Made by a program: the position numbers and the translations under genes
Shown: one piece after another, positions 7,085 through 14,468 of the stretch
Numbering within the stretch: position 1 is the stretch's first letter
Layout of the letters: each line of letters opens with the position of its first letter
Notes under the pieces: generated by a model
Seen by the model: only the letters and a program-made list of their open reading frames with translations
Told to the model about the DNA's origin: nothing
Database searches by the model: none
Source of the DNA: UBA2922 sp035352555
Lineage (GTDB): Bacteria; Bacillota; Clostridia; Oscillospirales; Oscillospiraceae
Direction of reading: 5' to 3'
Assembly (NCBI GenBank): GCA_035352555.1
Contig: DAOPXW010000042.1
Span: 1 to 16,429 of the forward strand
Length of the DNA: 16,429 bases

Positions 7085-7319
7085 TGTTCTTTCCTCCGTT
7101 CCTAAGGTTCACCGGTCACCCGGCTTTTCTCAGGCAGGAGCAAGGGCATGAAAGGTCAAAAAAGCACGGCGGAACGCACGGTGCCCCGCAAAGGCGGTTC
7201 GTCGCTTCCGGCACCCGAGCTACTTCGACCGGACGTCACACCGTTACTGCTGCCAGCATCCATGCGTTCTCACCTCTGTTTCATATAAATTGCGCGAAAA
7301 ATCGCGTCTGCCGCAGGCA
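7085..7319 (-). promoter_or_regulatory. Structured mgtE leader, candidate metal-responsive regulatory RNA
   Basis: The predicted mgtE transcript begins near 7319, giving a leader of about 235 nt. It contains a CGCGT/ACGCG hairpin at its start, GCTGGCAGC, a CGTC/GACG plus CCGG/CCGG folding core (about 7202-7235), and a terminator hairpin (7158-7184) roughly 75 nt before the GTG. This is the layout of a riboswitch or attenuator, and Mg2+ transport genes are often controlled that way (M-box). The segment AGGTGAG near 7270 resembles the M-box opening. The other M-box blocks (GCUGCUGCCC, GACGCCAAUGGG) are not seen, so the class is left open. Confidence 0.5.
7158..7184 (-). terminator. Terminator hairpin inside the mgtE leader
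   Basis: On the minus strand GGCAC-c-GTG, loop CGTTC, CGC-c-GTGC is followed directly by TTTTTT, giving a 4+3 bp stem with one mismatch. Its position between promoter and gene suggests conditional termination. Confidence 0.5.
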
Positions 7320-7325
7320 TACGCG

Positions 7326-7354
7326 ATTGTAATCCCGTCAGTTGTTTTTTTCAA
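7326..7354 (-). promoter_or_regulatory. Promoter of mgtE
   Basis: On the minus strand TTGAAA (7349-7354) and TACAAT (7326-7331) are separated by exactly 17 bp, each matching the sigma-A consensus at five of six positions. Confidence 0.7.
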
Positions 7355-7364
7355 GCTTTTTCTG

Positions 7365-7393
7365 AAAAAAGCGCCGGACAGAAGTCCGGCGCT
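7365..7393 (-). terminator. Intrinsic terminator of the C39-like peptidase gene
   Basis: On the minus strand AGCGCCGGAC, loop TTCT and GTCCGGCGCT form a perfect 10-bp stem, followed by TTTTTT. It starts 8 bp after the stop codon. Confidence 0.93.
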
Positions 7394-7400
7394 GAAAGAA

Positions 7401-8432
7401 TCATTCCTGGGGCAGCGTGAGGGTGACGGTGCGGGCCGAGGCGTCCCACGCGATGGACGCGCCGAAGGCCCTGGTGATGGGGCTGATGGGCAGGCAGGTG
7501 CGGCTGTCCTTAACCTCCGGCGCGGTGGCCAGCTGGGCGGCCGTGCCGTTGACCGTCATGGTCTTGCTGCCGATGGTCAGCACCAGCGCCGTGCCGCCTT
7601 TGGTGAGGGTCACCGTTTTGGTCTCGCCGTTCCAGGTCACCTGGGCGCCCAACTCGGCGCAGACGCAGTAGAGCGGCAGATAGGTGTAGCCGCTGACGAT
7701 ATAGGGCGCGACATCGCCGGTCACTTCCGCGCCGCCGCTGAGATAGGTCTTGCTGCCGATGGTGAAGATCACCTGGGTGCCCGGCTCGCCCGCGGGCGGA
7801 ACCGGAGCCAGCGCGCTGTTGTCCAGATAATACTGCATGCAGGAGCCCAGCGTGTCGGTCTTGGATGCGCCGTAATAATCATAGGAGGCGGTGCTGCCGT
7901 TGATGGTAAGATTCCACAGCTTGTCCATGGCGGCATCCGCAACCGCATAGACGTTGTCGGACACCTTGCCAATCACTACGACATAATGTCCGCCGGAGGA
8001 ATAGCTGCCGAGGTGGACAATGGGCGGGGTGTAGCTGCCGGCGCCGTTGACATAGTTGGCAAAGGCGTCGGCAAAGCCGGCCTCCAGATATTTTGAGCCG
8101 CCCCAGCCGTGATAGTTGTTGGTGCTGCCGCCGCCGTAATCCAGGATGGCGGCCGGCGTGTCATCCACGCCGATATAGGACAGCGCCATGGAGATGGACG
8201 CGGTCAGGCATTCCCCTTTGGGCGTCCAGTTTCCCCAGTAGTCCGCATAATAAAGCGCGCTGTCGGCAGTTTGGGATATGTAGCGCACCGTGCCTACAGA
8301 CACGGCGGTGGCATATTGATACTCCACCTGCGGATTCGGCGGATACTGAACGGAATCCGCCAGCGCCCCGGCGCACAGCGCCGAAACGAGGCACAGGGCG
8401 AAGATCGCGCCGATCAGTCGTTTTGCCGTCAT
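7401..8432 (-). CDS. Secreted C39-like cysteine peptidase with copper-amine-oxidase-N domain
   Basis: Starting at the ATG at 8430-8432 the product is 343 residues. A further ATG pair lies upstream (8451-8456), but only this one has a ribosome site (GGAG about 8 nt before), and the -10 box would place transcription start almost on the earlier ATGs. Residues 1-25 form a signal peptide ending ALA|D. Residues about 26-215 look like a papain-fold C39-type peptidase: ECLTASISMALSYIG (Cys75), GGHYVVVIG (His149) and VADAAM (Asp166) fit a Cys-His-Asp set. Residues about 222-342 form the copper-amine-oxidase N-terminal-like domain, with two strand-rich parts each ending in a TVTLT-type strand. That domain is common in secreted clostridial proteins and is thought to bind the envelope. 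The target is unknown. A bacteriocin-processing role is unlikely, as no ABC exporter domain is attached. It lies downstream of the sensor kinase gene with its own promoter. Confidence 0.82.
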   Translation of the reverse strand: MTAKRLIGAIFALCLVSALCAGALADSVQYPPNPQVEYQYATAVSVGTVRYISQTADSALYYADYWGNWTPKGECLTASISMALSYIGVDDTPAAILDYGGGSTNNYHGWGGSKYLEAGFADAFANYVNGAGSYTPPIVHLGSYSSGGHYVVVIGKVSDNVYAVADAAMDKLWNLTINGSTASYDYYGASKTDTLGSCMQYYLDNSALAPVPPAGEPGTQVIFTIGSKTYLSGGAEVTGDVAPYIVSGYTYLPLYCVCAELGAQVTWNGETKTVTLTKGGTALVLTIGSKTMTVNGTAAQLATAPEVKDSRTCLPISPITRAFGASIAWDASARTVTLTLPQE

Positions 8433-8464
8433 TGGCTGTCTCCGTAAAATCATCATAGTTACGG

Positions 8465-8473
8465 ATTATAGCA
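8465..8473 (-). promoter_or_regulatory. Extended -10 promoter of the peptidase gene
   Basis: On the minus strand TGCTATAAT is a perfect -10 box with the TGn extension. No good -35 box is seen, as is usual for extended -10 promoters. The 71-bp gap after the kinase stop shows no strong terminator, so read-through is also possible. Confidence 0.6.
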
Positions 8474-8503
8474 CAATTTTTTCCCGGAGGGTAGCTTTTT
8501 TTG

Positions 8504-10360
8504 TCAATCTGTGTCCGACCGCAGCGCGAAGCGAACCGTGGCTTTGAAAAGATCGCCGTCGATGGCCAGGGAAAACTGACCGCCCTGAAGCCGCGTGAGG
8601 CTGTCCGCGATGGAGAGCCCCAGCCCGCTGCCCTCGGTGTTGCGGGAAGCGTCGCCCCGGGTAAAGCGCTCCATCAGCTCGTCGGCGGAGATGTTCAGTT
8701 GGGCGGCGGAAATGTTTTTGAATTCCGCCTGGGCGAAGCTGTCCCGCGCGGCGGTGGTCACATAGACCCGGGTGCCGGGGAGGGCGTATTTCACCGCGTT
8801 GCCCATGAGATTGTCAAACACCCGCCACAGCAGCCGCCCGTCCGCCAGTATGGGCAGCGGCGCGTCGGCGAGCGAGAGCACCAGCTCCAGCTTCCGGGCC
8901 GCCAGCTTATCCTCATACTCCCCCGCCGCCTGACTGAGCAGCACGTTCATATCGGTTTTGGAAAGCTCCACGGGGATGTTCCCGGTGGAGGCCTTGGAGG
9001 CCTCGATGACGTCCTCCGTCAGCTTGCGCAGCCGCTGGGACTGACGGTCCAGCACGGCGATATATTCCCTGGCCTTCTCCGGCTGCACGTCCTCCTTCTT
9101 CAGCAGATCCACATAGTTGATGATGCTGGTCAGCGGGGTCTTGATGTCATGGGACACGTTGGTGATGAGCTCGGTCTTCATCCGCTCGGACTTCGTCTGC
9201 TTTTCCACCGCCAGCGCGATGCCGTCCCCGATGCGGTTCAGATCCTCGCCGTGGGCCTTGAATTCCCAATGCATCTTCGAGGTGTCCAGCCGGCCGTCGA
9301 AATTGCCGTCCGCCAGCGCCTGAGCAGCGGCGCGCAGCCTGCGGACATCCAGCGTCAGATACAGCGCGGCCAGACACAGCGCGAGGTTGAGCAGGAGCCA
9401 CAGAAAGCTGGCCCGGGAGGCGTAAAAGATGACTTGAAAGAGAAACACAGCCAGGGCGATCAGCGCCGTTCGCCAGATCAGCGGCAGGGATTTTATCAGA
9501 CCGACGAGGGAGACGGCAGGCTTTTTCAGCCAGTGCAGAACAGAAAAGATCACGCTGTGCCGCCACCATTTTCCCGCCCGGACGCGCGCCGCCCAGGACA
9601 TGCACAGCAGCGTCCCCAAAAAGACGATGCCGGCGGCGGCAAGTCCGCAGGGCAGGTACGGCGGGTCGGCGTAGAAATTCCAGTTGTCTTGCGTGACGAC
9701 AGAGCCGATCCACACTATCGCCAGGACCAGCAGAAAGGTGTAGAGGTCGCAGGGGATCTTATCCATCCACCGCAGGGCGATCTCGTCCGTCCCCTCCCGG
9801 CGGCCGGCGCCATAGAGCAAAAACACAAACAGCGCCAGACCCAGAACCGTCAGGGCGCACGCCGCCGCGATGAGCCAGTACCGCGCACCGTACAGGAATG
9901 CGCAGTTTTCGACGATATCTTTATAGCCGTCGTTGGCGGTAAGGTCGTGTCGGACGGCGAGCTCCGCGGTATAATCGGCGTTGTTGACGGAAAATGTCGC
10001 CGTAATGCCGGCGAGCGGCGCGGTATCGCTGCCGTTGGTGAGCACGACGGCGCCGGAGGAATCCCTGACCGTGAAGCACAGATTGCTGGCCTCGCTGCCG
10101 AATGCCATCTTGTAGTGGCTGACGACGCTTGTCGAGCCGTTCTCCACCGCGCTGGCATAATCCTGAATCCGGACGATCTCCTGCTGAAGCTGGGATTCCA
10201 GCAGGGTATTGCGGAATTCCACCTCGCCGGTCCCGTCGTAGACGCCGCTGTCTGCAAGTTTGCCCACCGCGACCAGCGATATCGCGGCTCCCGCCGCGAA
10301 CAGCGCCGTCAGAAATGCGCACAGTACCTTGACCCAGGTTTTTCTTGCGGCATTTTTCAT
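8504..10360 (-). CDS. Multi-pass sensor histidine kinase
   Basis: This is a 618-residue sensor kinase with about six membrane helices: one at 10-34, then after an extracellular domain (35-158) five more between 160 and 336. A HAMP-like stretch follows (about 337-360). The phosphoacceptor block NVSHDIKTPLTSI places the catalytic His at 404. The ATPase domain has the N-box DNLMGNAVKYA (516-526) and the G-box GSGLGLSIA (577-585). The segment RFTRGDASRN between them is typical of the VanS/WalK-like class partnered by OmpR-type regulators. Its ATG overlaps the regulator stop by 4 bp, so the pair is co-translated. The extracellular domain and the extra block of helices in mid-protein are not assigned to a known sensor family; the signal is unknown. 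Confidence 0.93.
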   Translation of the reverse strand: MKNAARKTWVKVLCAFLTALFAAGAAISLVAVGKLADSGVYDGTGEVEFRNTLLESQLQQEIVRIQDYASAVENGSTSVVSHYKMAFGSEASNLCFTVRDSSGAVVLTNGSDTAPLAGITATFSVNNADYTAELAVRHDLTANDGYKDIVENCAFLYGARYWLIAAACALTVLGLALFVFLLYGAGRREGTDEIALRWMDKIPCDLYTFLLVLAIVWIGSVVTQDNWNFYADPPYLPCGLAAAGIVFLGTLLCMSWAARVRAGKWWRHSVIFSVLHWLKKPAVSLVGLIKSLPLIWRTALIALAVFLFQVIFYASRASFLWLLLNLALCLAALYLTLDVRRLRAAAQALADGNFDGRLDTSKMHWEFKAHGEDLNRIGDGIALAVEKQTKSERMKTELITNVSHDIKTPLTSIINYVDLLKKEDVQPEKAREYIAVLDRQSQRLRKLTEDVIEASKASTGNIPVELSKTDMNVLLSQAAGEYEDKLAARKLELVLSLADAPLPILADGRLLWRVFDNLMGNAVKYALPGTRVYVTTAARDSFAQAEFKNISAAQLNISADELMERFTRGDASRNTEGSGLGLSIADSLTRLQGGQFSLAIDGDLFKATVRFALRSDTD

Positions 10361-11052
10361 TTGCGCTCCGCCTCCATTTTATAGCCCTTGCCCCAGACCA
10401 CCGTGAGATAACGCGGATTGGCGGGGTCGATCTCGATCTTCTCCCGAATGTGCCGGATATGCACCGCCACGGCGTTTTCCGCCCCCAGCGGCTCATCCTC
10501 CCACACGGCGCGGTAGATCTCCCTGGGGGAAAAGACCTTGCCCGGGTTTTTCATAAGATACCTTAGAATATCGTATTCTCTGGGCGTCAGGGTCACGGGT
10601 TCGCCGTCCAGCGTCACGGACTTGGCCTCGTCGTCCAGCTCCACCCCGCCGTTTTTCAGCACGGTCTTTTCCGCCGCGCCGCCGCCCAGCTGCATGTACC
10701 GGCGAATCTGGGATTTGACCCGGGCCAGCACCTCCGCGGGATTGAAGGGCTTGGTGATATAGTCGTCCGCGCCCACGTTCAGACCCAGCACCTTATCCGT
10801 ATCCTCGGTCTTGGCCGTAAGCAAAATGACGGGGACGTTGCTCTTCTCCCGGATGCGGGCCATGGCCGTGATGCCGTCCATCCGGGGCATCATGATGTCC
10901 AGCAGCACCAGCTGGACGCTCTCGCTGCCGATGAGCGTCAGAGCCTCCTCGCCGTTGTACGCTTCCAGCACCCGGTAGCCCGCGCCGGTAAGATAGATCT
11001 TCAGCGCGGACACGATATCCCGCTCGTCGTCGCACACAAGCACCGTATACAT
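10357..11052 (-). CDS. OmpR/PhoB-family response regulator
   Basis: The 231-residue regulator has a receiver domain with acidic pocket Asp8-Asp9, phosphoacceptor Asp52 (LLDIMMPRMDG), Thr79 and Lys101, all conserved. A winged-helix DNA-binding domain follows (about 133-228) with LTPREYDILRYLMKNPGKVFSP, the AVAVHIRHIREKIE recognition helix and the WGKGYK wing. It should be phosphorylated by the kinase encoded directly downstream. A GGAG ribosome site precedes the ATG. The upstream region holds an array of TTAAG half-sites in the 11-bp phasing preferred by this family, suggesting autoregulation. Confidence 0.96.
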   Translation of the reverse strand: MYTVLVCDDERDIVSALKIYLTGAGYRVLEAYNGEEALTLIGSESVQLVLLDIMMPRMDGITAMARIREKSNVPVILLTAKTEDTDKVLGLNVGADDYITKPFNPAEVLARVKSQIRRYMQLGGGAAEKTVLKNGGVELDDEAKSVTLDGEPVTLTPREYDILRYLMKNPGKVFSPREIYRAVWEDEPLGAENAVAVHIRHIREKIEIDPANPRYLTVVWGKGYKMEAERK

Positions 11053-11084
11053 AGTGGTTCTCCTCTCTCCCGCCTGATGCTCTC

Positions 11085-11113
11085 ATGATAAACTATCGCT
11101 GTTTAAGATACAA
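11085..11113 (-). promoter_or_regulatory. Promoter of the two-component operon
   Basis: On the minus strand TTGTAT (11108-11113) and TATCAT (11085-11090) are 17 bp apart. The -10 is good and the -35 is poor, as expected of a promoter needing an activator. One TTAAG site (11103-11107) lies in the spacer and others lie immediately upstream. Confidence 0.45.
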
Positions 11114-11203
11114 CCTTTCAAATATTTAAGAATTTTTTAAGCGATGTTCCAAACAGGGTCTTAACTGTTTCTTAAGAAATCACCCGCTTGTTTCTTAAGA
11201 CCC
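11102..11203. repeat. Array of six TTAAG/TTAAC half-sites, putative response-regulator operator
   Basis: TTAAG occurs at 11103, 11126, 11137, 11172 and 11195, and TTAAC at 11161, all on the plus strand. The steps are 23, 11, 24, 11 and 23 bp, so every element falls nearly on the same face of the helix. The outer pair is embedded in a 9-bp inverted repeat, GGGTCTTAA (11156-11164) and TTAAGACCC (11195-11203). OmpR-family regulators bind direct repeats with 11-bp phasing. The array occupies the 316-bp gap between two divergent genes and could control both. Confidence 0.55.
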
Positions 11204-11271
11204 TTTCCGGTAGGATAACATCGATCCCGGGGCGCGGCGTATTAAAAAATCTTATTATTTCCTTTTCTCTA

Positions 11272-11300
11272 TTGTTGCGCCATCGAAAATGTGGTACCAT
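11272..11300 (+). promoter_or_regulatory. Possible promoter of the flippase-glycosyltransferase gene
   Basis: TTGTTG (11272-11277) and TACCAT (11295-11300) are 17 bp apart, with a TGG extension before the -10. The match is moderate. Confidence 0.4.
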
Positions 11301-11368
11301 GACATGGCTAAAAAACGGGTTATCCATTTTCGTTGAAAAATGAATTCGCTTTTAGAAAGGCAATGCCG

Positions 11369-13642
11369 ATGCCGGACAAGAAAATCCAAAAAAATGTCGA
11401 CAGAAGGAAGCTCTACGGTCTGCTGTTCTTTCTGGCCATCAATATAGCAATCGTCGTCTATATCGCTTTCCACGAGTTCGGAAAAGACGCCAAGGGCGTC
11501 CAGAACATTGCAAAACTGGATATCAATATGTGGTATCTCCTGTTCGCCGCAGCCTGCTTCGGCGTGGCGGTGCTGATGGAATTTTTGAAATACCGCGTCA
11601 TGATTATCTCCGCCGAAGGCCACGACGACCCCAAAGGCGCTTTTGAATGCGCCGTGCTGGGCAAGTATTACGACAACATCACGCCGCTGGGCGCGGGCGG
11701 CCAGCCCTTTCAGATCGTCTATCTGAAAAAGCGCGGCCTCTCCACCGGCTCCAGCGCCGCGCTGCCCATCGCGGGCTTTCTGGTGCTGCAGTTCGCCTTT
11801 TCGCTTATCGCCGCGGTGGTGTTCATCTTCAACGGCGGCGTCACCCAGAACGTGGCCGCCATCCGCATCAGCGCCTATGTCGGGCTGGCGTTTTATCTGT
11901 TCGTGCCGGTGTGCATCGTGCTGTTCGCCTACATCCCCCATGTCTTTGGGAAAATGGTGTGTTGGTGCGCCAAGCTGCTGAGCTTTCTGCACATCGTGAA
12001 GGATTACGACAAGGCCGTGGGTTCCATCTTCGGCTCACTGGGTGAATACGCCGGGAGCCTGAAGCTGCTGAAGCAGTCCCCCCATCTGTTCGGAAAACTG
12101 CTGGCCTGTTCCCTCGTCTATCAGGTGGCCATCATGTCCATTCCCTTTTTTGTGCTGCGCGCTTTCGGCGGCACCAACGGCTGGTGGACAGTGTTTTCGC
12201 TGGTGGTTTTCATCTACGCCGCCATTACCATCATCCCCACGCCGGGCAATTCCGGCGCGGCGGAGGGGTCGTTCTACGCCGTGTTCTCGTCGCTTACCAG
12301 CGCGTACCTGTTCTGGGCCATGCTCATCTGGCGGCTGCTGGTGTATTACGCCTGGCTGATCCTGGGCCTGATCATCATTACCCGCAGCGCCATGCCGGCC
12401 AAGAAGCCCGCCGTAAAGCGCGAGATTCCGCCGGGGCCGCTGCGCGTGGCGCTGTTCACCGACCTGTTCTACCCCTCTATCGACGGCGTGGTGCGCACGG
12501 TGGATTCCTACGCCCGTCGGCTGAGCGCGGACGGCGGCTACTGCTGCGTGGTGTGCCCGCGGGGGGCGGAGCCCTGTGAGGACCGCGCTCCCTATGACGT
12601 CATCCGCACCCCGGCCGTCAAGATCCCCGGCATTTCCTATCTGCTCCCCGCGCCGATGTTTTCCCGCTCGCTGCGGCGCTGGTTCAAGGATAAACAATTT
12701 GACGCATTTCACGCCCACTCCCCTTTCCTTGAGGGCCGCTTCGCCATCTACCTGGGCAAAAAAATGAACGTTCCCGTCATTGCCACCTTCCACAGCAAGT
12801 TCTACGACGACGCGCTGAACATCACCCACAGCCGCTTCATCGCGCGCTTTGTGGCCAATTATGTGGTGGACTTCTTCAGCAAGGTCGATCAGGTGTGGGC
12901 CTGCAGTCAAAGTACGGCGGAGACCCTGCGCAGCTACGGCTACCACGGGGATATCCAGGTGATGGAAAACGGTGTGGACATGGTGGAACTGCCAGACCCA
13001 GAGGCGCTGCGCCGCGAGGCGGTCGGCAAGTTCGACCTCCCGGCGGATAAGCACATTCTGCTGTTTGTCGGACAGCAGATCTGGCAGAAAAATCTGAAGC
13101 TGATCCTGGATGTGACCAAGCGCCTGAGTGTGGCCGGCGGAGAATATTTGACCGTTATTGCCGGAAAAGGCTACGACAGCGCGGCGATCCTGAAATACGC
13201 GGATGAGCTGTGCTTGGGTACAAGCGTACGCTTTTTGGGAGAGATTGCCGATCGGCAGCTGCTGTATGGGCTTTATCTGGCCAGCGATCTGTTTTTCTTC
13301 CCTTCCGTCTACGACAACGCGCCGCTGGTGCTGCGCGAGGCCGCGCTGATGGGGCTTCCGGCCCTGCTGGCGGCAGGCTCCAATTCCGCCGAAGTCGTCA
13401 CAGACGGCGTCAACGGATTTACCGCAGAAAATGACTGCGCCAAAATGGCAGAAAAGATCCGACAGATCTTTTCCTACGAGGCGCTGCGGGAGGTCGGGCA
13501 AAACGCCCGCGAGACCATTCCCGTAAGTTGGGACGAGATTGTCGGGCGGGCGGCGGCGAAATATCGGACCGCGGAGAAGCGCAGCTATGAGCGCGTAAAC
13601 GTCCGGGAAAATCGGCTTGAATTGGAATCCGAGAGTACATAA
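11369..13642 (+). CDS. Fusion of LPG-synthase-type membrane domain and GT4 glycosyltransferase
   Basis: The 757-residue product joins two domains. Residues about 15-340 are a multi-helix membrane domain of the lysylphosphatidylglycerol synthase TM/UPF0104 family (the MprF flippase part), with GKYYDNITPLGAGGQPFQ (98-115) and TPGNSGAAEGSF (291-302) as family blocks. After a linker (about 339-357), residues about 358-735 form a GT4 glycosyltransferase: RVALFTDLFYP, the acceptor-side HAHSPFLEGR (448-457), and DNAPLVLRE (649-657) as the D-x7-E version of the nucleotide-sugar motif. Similar GT4 enzymes glycosylate diacylglycerol, so glycolipid synthesis coupled to translocation is a reasonable inference. 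The substrate is not proven. The start at 11369 is chosen because AGAAAGG lies 8 nt before it; in-frame ATGs at 11333 and 11363 lack properly spaced sites. It is monocistronic, with a terminator 10 bp after the stop, and divergent from the two-component operon. Confidence 0.9.
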   Translation: MPDKKIQKNVDRRKLYGLLFFLAINIAIVVYIAFHEFGKDAKGVQNIAKLDINMWYLLFAAACFGVAVLMEFLKYRVMIISAEGHDDPKGAFECAVLGKYYDNITPLGAGGQPFQIVYLKKRGLSTGSSAALPIAGFLVLQFAFSLIAAVVFIFNGGVTQNVAAIRISAYVGLAFYLFVPVCIVLFAYIPHVFGKMVCWCAKLLSFLHIVKDYDKAVGSIFGSLGEYAGSLKLLKQSPHLFGKLLACSLVYQVAIMSIPFFVLRAFGGTNGWWTVFSLVVFIYAAITIIPTPGNSGAAEGSFYAVFSSLTSAYLFWAMLIWRLLVYYAWLILGLIIITRSAMPAKKPAVKREIPPGPLRVALFTDLFYPSIDGVVRTVDSYARRLSADGGYCCVVCPRGAEPCEDRAPYDVIRTPAVKIPGISYLLPAPMFSRSLRRWFKDKQFDAFHAHSPFLEGRFAIYLGKKMNVPVIATFHSKFYDDALNITHSRFIARFVANYVVDFFSKVDQVWACSQSTAETLRSYGYHGDIQVMENGVDMVELPDPEALRREAVGKFDLPADKHILLFVGQQIWQKNLKLILDVTKRLSVAGGEYLTVIAGKGYDSAAILKYADELCLGTSVRFLGEIADRQLLYGLYLASDLFFFPSVYDNAPLVLREAALMGLPALLAAGSNSAEVVTDGVNGFTAENDCAKMAEKIRQIFSYEALREVGQNARETIPVSWDEIVGRAAAKYRTAEKRSYERVNVRENRLELESEST

Positions 13643-13652
13643 AGGCACTTTA

Positions 13653-13682
13653 GAGGGGGCTTTCGCCCCCCTCAAAATTTTT
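13653..13682 (+). terminator. Intrinsic terminator of the flippase-glycosyltransferase gene
   Basis: GAGGGGG (13653-13659), loop CTTTCGC and CCCCCTC (13667-13673) are followed by AAAATTTTT. Confidence 0.88.
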
Positions 13683-13693
13683 AAGACTGGGTA

Positions 13694-13722
13694 TTGATTT
13701 TATCAAACCCGTGTGTTATCAT
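13694..13722 (+). promoter_or_regulatory. Promoter of tRNA-Pro
   Basis: TTGATT (13694-13699) and TATCAT (13717-13722) are separated by 17 bp. The start point would lie 8-10 nt before the mature tRNA. Confidence 0.65.
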
Positions 13723-13738
13723 AAGCGGGCTGACAAAT

Positions 13739-13814
13739 CCGGGTGTAGCGCAGTTGGAAGCGCGCTTGACTGGGGGTCAAGAGGCCGCTGGTTCAAATCC
13801 AGTCACTCGGACCA
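13739..13814 (+). tRNA. tRNA-Pro (anticodon GGG)
   Basis: The 76-nt cloverleaf is complete. The acceptor CCGGGTG pairs with CACTCGG, followed by discriminator A and an encoded CCA. T8-A9 and the GCGC/GCGC D-stem follow. The anticodon stem CTTGA/TCAAG holds the loop CTGGGGG, giving anticodon GGG at 13772-13774. The T-arm GCTGG/CCAGT encloses TTCAAAT. It reads CCC and CCU proline codons. Its 3' end borders the AT-richer mobile segment. Confidence 0.97.
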
Positions 13815-13817
13815 TTA

Positions 13818-13863
13818 AAAAGGTACCGTATTATTGCTATTTTGCTTTAATACGGTACTTTTT
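13818..13863 (+). terminator. Intrinsic terminator of tRNA-Pro
   Basis: GTACCGTATTA (13823-13833) and TAATACGGTAC (13848-13858) form a perfect 11-bp stem with a 14-nt loop, followed by TTTTT. The short region after it, up to 13950, holds only an AT-rich stretch with two GTCAAC copies around an A7 run. Confidence 0.9.
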
Positions 13864-13950
13864 ATTCGTCTTTGCTGTTAGAAAAAATGAGCGTGTCAAC
13901 AAAAAAAGTCAACAATTCTTGCTTTTAAGGCTATTTTTTCGGCTTTCACA

Positions 13951-14157
13951 TTAGTATGACAGCCTCCTTGCCAGCTCAAAAATAGTCCATCCGCCATGAA
14001 CCGTTACGCCGTAGGTGCTGTAGCACCACTGGCGGGTCTTTCCCATGTACTGCGCTATCTGCTTGACATTCCACCGCCGCGCACCGTCAAAGTGCTTGTC
14101 CGCATAGGCGGTAATGTCAGCCAGCACGGAGGGGAAAAGCGTTGTGTCGTATTTCAT
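13951..14157 (-). CDS. Small protein of unknown function, possible helix-turn-helix
   Basis: A TAGGAGG ribosome site 6 nt before the ATG at 14155-14157 fixes the start and gives 68 residues; an upstream in-frame extension to 14208 has no such site. The product (MKYDTTLFPSVLADITAYAD...) contains WNVKQIAQYMGKTRQWCYSTYG, which could form a helix-turn-helix. I do not recognise the family. It has its own promoter and lies between the tRNA and the phage-like leftward operon, a position where integrative elements often carry an excisionase or a small regulator. No function is proposed on that basis. Confidence 0.68.
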   Translation of the reverse strand: MKYDTTLFPSVLADITAYADKHFDGARRWNVKQIAQYMGKTRQWCYSTYGVTVHGGWTIFELARRLSY

Positions 14158-14194
14158 ATGGAACCTCCTAATATATGTTATTTGATACGGTGAC

Positions 14195-14222
14195 ATTATA
14201 CACCGCATATGATCTGTGAGAA
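14195..14222 (-). promoter_or_regulatory. Promoter of the 68-residue gene
   Basis: On the minus strand a perfect TATAAT (14195-14200) lies 16 bp after TTCTCA (14217-14222, four of six). Confidence 0.6.
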
Positions 14223-14226
14223 TACT

Positions 14227-14262
14227 AAAAAAGCAGAAGAACGGCTTCCACCGCTCCCCTGC
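14227..14262 (-). terminator. Terminator of the leftward phage-like operon
   Basis: On the minus strand GCAGGGGAGCGG, loop TGGAAG and CCGTTCTTCTGC form a 12-bp stem with three G-T wobbles, followed by TTTTTT. It separates the three-gene operon from the promoter of the 68-residue gene. Confidence 0.8.
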
Positions 14263-14330
14263 GCGTTGATATTCTGTTTTAATCTTGGGCTGTCTGTAGG
14301 CGTCGCCCCCCTTTCTGCTCCCGTTCGGAC

Positions 14331-14468
14331 TTACTGCCCCTTGCTAGCTGGATTAACAGGAGGCCGTGTTGAGTATTCGCGGGCTGATTCTTGCAGCGCA
14401 GAAATAAATGCGTCTTTATCCGTTGCTCTATCTAACATACTAAGTATTCGCCGGTCATCTTCACTCAT
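14331..14468 (-). CDS. Hypothetical 45-residue protein
   Basis: The ATG at 14466-14468 follows AGGAGG at good spacing. The ribosome site and the start lie inside the end of the upstream gene, overlapping it by 8 bp, so translation is probably coupled. The product (MSEDDRRILSMLDRATDKDAF...) is charged, probably helical, and without cysteines, signal peptide or membrane segment. No family is recognised. It is the last gene of the leftward operon. Confidence 0.6.
   Translation of the reverse strand: MSEDDRRILSMLDRATDKDAFISALQESAREYSTRPPVNPASKGQ

Noticed and set aside
7148..7288. 46-codon plus-strand ORF (MKGQKSTAERT...) with AGGAG upstream
   Set aside because: It is exactly antisense to the folded mgtE leader, which explains its composition; it also lacks a promoter.
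8501..10384. 627-codon open frame on the plus strand
   Set aside because: It is antisense to the sensor kinase, whose motifs are complete; no start signal or domain is visible.
12035..13675. 546-codon open frame on the minus strand
   Set aside because: It is antisense to the flippase-glycosyltransferase fusion and has no recognisable protein features.
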